The translations under genes and the position numbers were made by a program. A stretch of 64,000 nt of DNA, taken from NCBI GenBank assembly GCA_022494885.1, contig JAGVSM010003614.1, positions 1-64,000 on the forward strand. The letters are read 5' to 3'. Below the pieces are notes generated by a model that was not told where the DNA came from, did not search any database, and worked only from the letters and a program-made list of their open reading frames with translations. Shown piece by piece: positions 61,440-64,000 of this stretch. Source of the stretch: Micrasema longulum (taxonomy: Eukaryota > Arthropoda > Insecta > Trichoptera > Brachycentridae). The first letter of the stretch is position 1. The number at the start of each line of letters is the position of its first letter.

Positions 61440-61800
61440 ATAAATTCCTTTCCACACTTATGGTGCATAGGGCACTCCATTGACAACCTAACCGCAGCGT
61501 ACCTTGATTATTTTTGTTATATGAAGGTAAGATGATCAGTCTTACGATTCAGATGCCAGTGAAATAATTGAGTGAAAATTATTTGTAAGATTTCATGTCC
61601 TTCCCAACAATCGAACCCACTACCTCAAGCATGGTAGGCAAACGTGCCAACCTCTACACTACGAGGAAAACTTTTCTTCACTCGATTTCCTTTTCCAGAT
61701 TGTTAACCTGGGAGCAACCATTGAGTCGAGAACACTCGTCTAAAATTATGGTTTTATTTCACACATAGAACTGTACTCTTCGTTCCCCTGGACACAGAAT
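61440..61800 (-). mobile_element. Composite element: family E joined to full SINE-1
   Basis: On the minus strand family E (61800-61675: AGTTCTATGTGTGAAATAAA, GACGAGTGTTCTCGACTCAA, AAAAGGAAATCGAGTGAAGA) leads into the SINE-1 head (TTTTCCTCGTAGTGTAGAGG, TGGGTTCGATTGTTGG). The body (CATCTTACCTTCATATAAC, GTGCCCTATGCACC) follows to the end near 61440. The GATGAT end is decayed to ATAATAATG. Best evidence that E and SINE-1 travel together. Confidence 0.7.
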
Positions 61801-62271
61801 AAATAAAAATGTCTGATGAAGTTAGTCAAAATGTGATTTTTATATAAAATATCCTTATTACGAGTACATTTTCCTCGTTCGCAGCATTACCCGCACTTCC
61901 CCTTACAAATTAATAATTTCAATATATCGTCCGTAAAACATCTGGCTGAATTCAGGGACGAACTTTTCATTAATCGCTATAATTTTCAATTGCGTCATTT
62001 ATAATGCGATCATAATGTAAATATTATTGTCCTCAAATAAGGACAATAATGCTAAATAGAAAAAACAAAAATAATATATCTGTAACGTCAAAAGAATCTA
62101 CTTTTTATGTGCGTATGGTGTAATATAAAAATTATCGAACAGAATTCGGTTCTTCTGTCATTTTTATTCTATGAATTTATTGCATATTTGTGTAAGTATA
62201 CAGTTTTAATACCAGGAAATCAAGAATAAAATAGTGAATTAGAAAATACTTACCGTCTTCTAGTTTCTATC
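61801..62271. other. No recognisable feature
   Basis: AT-rich. A small hairpin, ATTATTGTCCT(CAAATA)AGGACAATAAT, lies at about 62023-62050, arms 11 bp. Confidence 0.5.
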
Positions 62272-62313
62272 GTCTCCGTCTAACATGGCTTAGCTTGTTC
62301 TAAGATGGAGATT
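62272..62313 (-). repeat. Imperfect palindrome, copy 2
   Basis: CGTCTCCGTCTAACATGGCT then TAGCTTGTTCTAAGATGGAG is the reverse complement of 12610-12656 with few differences. It ends just before the pogo-type element. Confidence 0.5.
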
Positions 62314-62317
62314 ATTT

Positions 62318-63047
62318 ATGTAAAACTTTAATTATCCGAACTCCGAACATCCGAATCGCTTTCAGAATTTTAGAAAAAAAAAATATGACGGAAACCTACC
62401 TACTACGATTCACAAAATAACGACTTGGCTGCCCGAAAACGGATGATGACAGTCAAACAGCTTACTTTGACCGAGATGTTCAGCAAGCAATGACTTTCAT
62501 TGACAGTACAATACGTACATACTGTACATGTACAGCACTTGTAACTACGCTTAACATCTAAAATTCTTGCCTTTTCATTTAATTCATTAAAAACTCATTT
62601 TTCTTTTTCAATTATTTTTTTAATAAAATACACATTATTACAATATTAATACATTATAATAAGAAAACAAAGTATCAATCATATTTAGCCCCGATAAACT
62701 ATTGAATAATAGTTTGTCATCGGGGGGGGTGCTGGGACATTAGTTTTAATTAAAAATCAAATGAAAGAGTAGACATAATATTGTACTCATATAAAATAAT
62801 TAACATATATTATATAGTTGGCTTTGAAAAATAAAACATATTATAACGAAGATAGAAAAGAAAAAACTAAACAAAACTAGATAAAATAATTTAATTAAAA
62901 TTAAAGTAAAGCCATTTACATTTTCAATATACATCAGTATTTAATTAGAATAGGTCCTTTTTTCGGAAAAAAAAAACAATTATTTGAATTTTTTATTATT
63001 CGAATGGGGTCCGGTCCCAAATGATTCGGATAATTGGAGTTCTACTG
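62318..63047. mobile_element. Tigger/pogo-type MITE, about 730 bp
   Basis: The right end reversed is CAGTAGAACTCCAATTATCC then GAATCATTTGGGACC; the left end is TGTAAAACTTTAATTATCCG then AACTCCGAACATCCGAAT. The shared core is AAC(T)..AATTATCCGAA. TA follows the right end (63048-63049). The interior is AT-rich with an eight-G run at 62722 and has no transposase. The left end is more decayed than the right. Confidence 0.6.
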
Positions 63048-63334
63048 TAGTTCTATACTAATATAACATTAACAAAAAATATTATGCTCTATGCACACTT
63101 TTGATTTGATAACGAGGGTGCTATTCTGAATCTTCTCTACCCCCTAGAGATTTGTTAGTTTATTAATATTGACTTCATTTTTATTTTTTGCATCGTGTAC
63201 ACTTCGCTTCATATTATTATCAGGAGGGCTGGTATTCGAAACGGAATTGCGCGTGAAGTGTCGCTCTGTTAGCGTGTATTTAGTACATAAATACGCGTTA
63301 AAAATGCATTTTCTACGCGCGCTTTTGCATTCAG
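63048..63334. other. No recognisable feature
   Basis: Overlapping plus and minus ORFs (63144-63485) are read in part through family B and are not supported as genes. Confidence 0.4.
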
Positions 63335-63515
63335 AATACCAACCGATGATTTGCGTTGGCATGTGTTGTGATAGACTGCCGGTTACCGGGAAGCCATTTT
63401 TTTCAACGTTTGGTATATTTTGACAGCCACGGGGTTCTACTTTCAAATGCCAGAACAACTCACCGATGAGAACTGGTGACGTCACGGGCGGAGTAATTTC
63501 AAAATTACAAAACTC
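63335..63515 (-). repeat. Family B repeat, diverged
   Basis: GTTGTGATAGACTGCCGGTT then ACCGGGAAGCC matches the reversed core, and GAACTGGTGACGTCACGGGC carries the GACGTC box. The spacing between the two differs from other copies, so this copy is rearranged. Confidence 0.5.
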
Positions 63516-63714
63516 TTAAAAAATAGCGATGAGAATAAGATACTCAAAGATTTTTTAAATTTTGGTTTAGTGTAATAGTCCATTAGCATATAAATTATTT
63601 AAAAAAACCGCTGAACGAATCTAATTCTGCAGTCTATAGCATGATAGTATCGGTAGAAACGGTTTTATTTTTATAAAGTTGTTTTGCATTTTTTTTTTTC
63701 ATTTAAAATTTTCA
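63516..63714. other. No recognisable feature
   Basis: AT-rich spacer. Confidence 0.3.
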
Positions 63715-64000
63715 TTGATAAACCCTTACGGATTACATACATTTAACAAAATATTTTTACTTTTAAAATTCACATTCTACTGTTAATAATAATATTTTTA
63801 ACATCTTTTGTAGAGGTTGTCTGAGTCTTTTGTTTAGTTTTGTCTGGTAGTTTATTGTATAGTTTCAGTCCATGGTTTATTAGTCTCGATTGTCGTTTTC
63901 TCGTTTTAAACGGTTGTATATGATATTTTTCTGATATTCTCGTATTGTGTTCATGTTTACTACAGTTTTTTTCAAGTTTTAATTCTTCATATATTACATC
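63715..64000 (-). mobile_element. LINE-K ORF end, copy 2, running off the window
   Basis: Minus-strand reading is open from the window edge: DVIYEELKLEKNCSKHEHNT, RISEKYHIQPFKTRKRQSRL, INHGLKLYNKLPDKTKQKTQ, then TTSTKDVKNIIINS and a stop. It is the more intact copy (compare 51600-51905). NTR...RxSxLxxxGLKLYNxLPxxxK is the C-terminus of a CR1/Crack-like ORF2. More of the ORF should lie beyond 64000. Confidence 0.75.

Overview
This window reads as intergenic or intronic DNA from an AT-rich insect genome. I could not recognise one intact host protein-coding gene, rRNA or functional tRNA gene. The evidence for an insect is the repeat content: tRNA-derived SINEs, 5'-truncated non-LTR retrotransposons ending in TAAATAAATA-type tails, MITEs, and a short 3' hairpin in LINE tails that I associate with Lepidoptera. 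A lepidopteran origin is plausible but not proven. Nearly all open reading frames are short chance ORFs or decayed transposon pieces. Family names below (A to E, SINE-1 to SINE-4, LINE-a, -b, -J, -K) are my own labels for repeats seen more than once in this window.

Layout. 1-5.7 kb: an element with an L2-type 3' tail and repeated 28-base modules, several SINEs, a 340-bp direct duplication and a composite repeat (family E plus SINE-1). 5.7-14 kb: mostly unremarkable AT-rich sequence with scattered family A, family B and LINE-a fragments. 14-25 kb: SINE-4 with a templated inverted duplication, LINE fragments, a SINE interrupted by an RTE-like 3' end, and a mariner-type MITE with a 60-bp triplication. 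24.8-25.8 kb: a family A copy split by a 668-bp insert with a 14-bp target duplication; the insert carries a 54-codon open C-terminal frame and looks like a processed pseudogene. 27.3-28.3 kb: a decayed RTE reverse transcriptase. 29.5-30.0 kb: a 529-bp DNA transposon with 30-bp TIRs. 31.1-32.7 kb: three hammerhead-ribozyme-like motifs, one with an intact conserved core inside a 169-bp palindrome. 34-35.3 kb: a 233-bp MITE precisely inserted in a SINE, then two LINE fragments back to back. 36.8-41 kb: a second mariner-type MITE carrying a SINE, and a hAT-like element carrying a LINE RNase H fragment. 42-53.7 kb: family A fold-backs, LINE-in-LINE nesting, more LINE 3' ends, and a module element split by a LINE. 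54-64 kb: L2 copies (one holding a 153-bp MITE), a pogo-like transposase fragment, a Tigger/pogo-type MITE, more composite SINE copies and a LINE running off the end.

The elements are related by mobilisation and nesting. L2 ORF2 remnants carry the same 3' tail as the module elements, so L2 is the likely driver of those elements. SINE-1 ends like an RTE-type LINE, suggesting RTE mobilised it. Two LINE families share a 3' hairpin whose loop-side bases differ in a compensated way. The strongest candidates for something new are the module element, the composite E+SINE-1 unit, the hammerhead cluster and the possible retrocopy.
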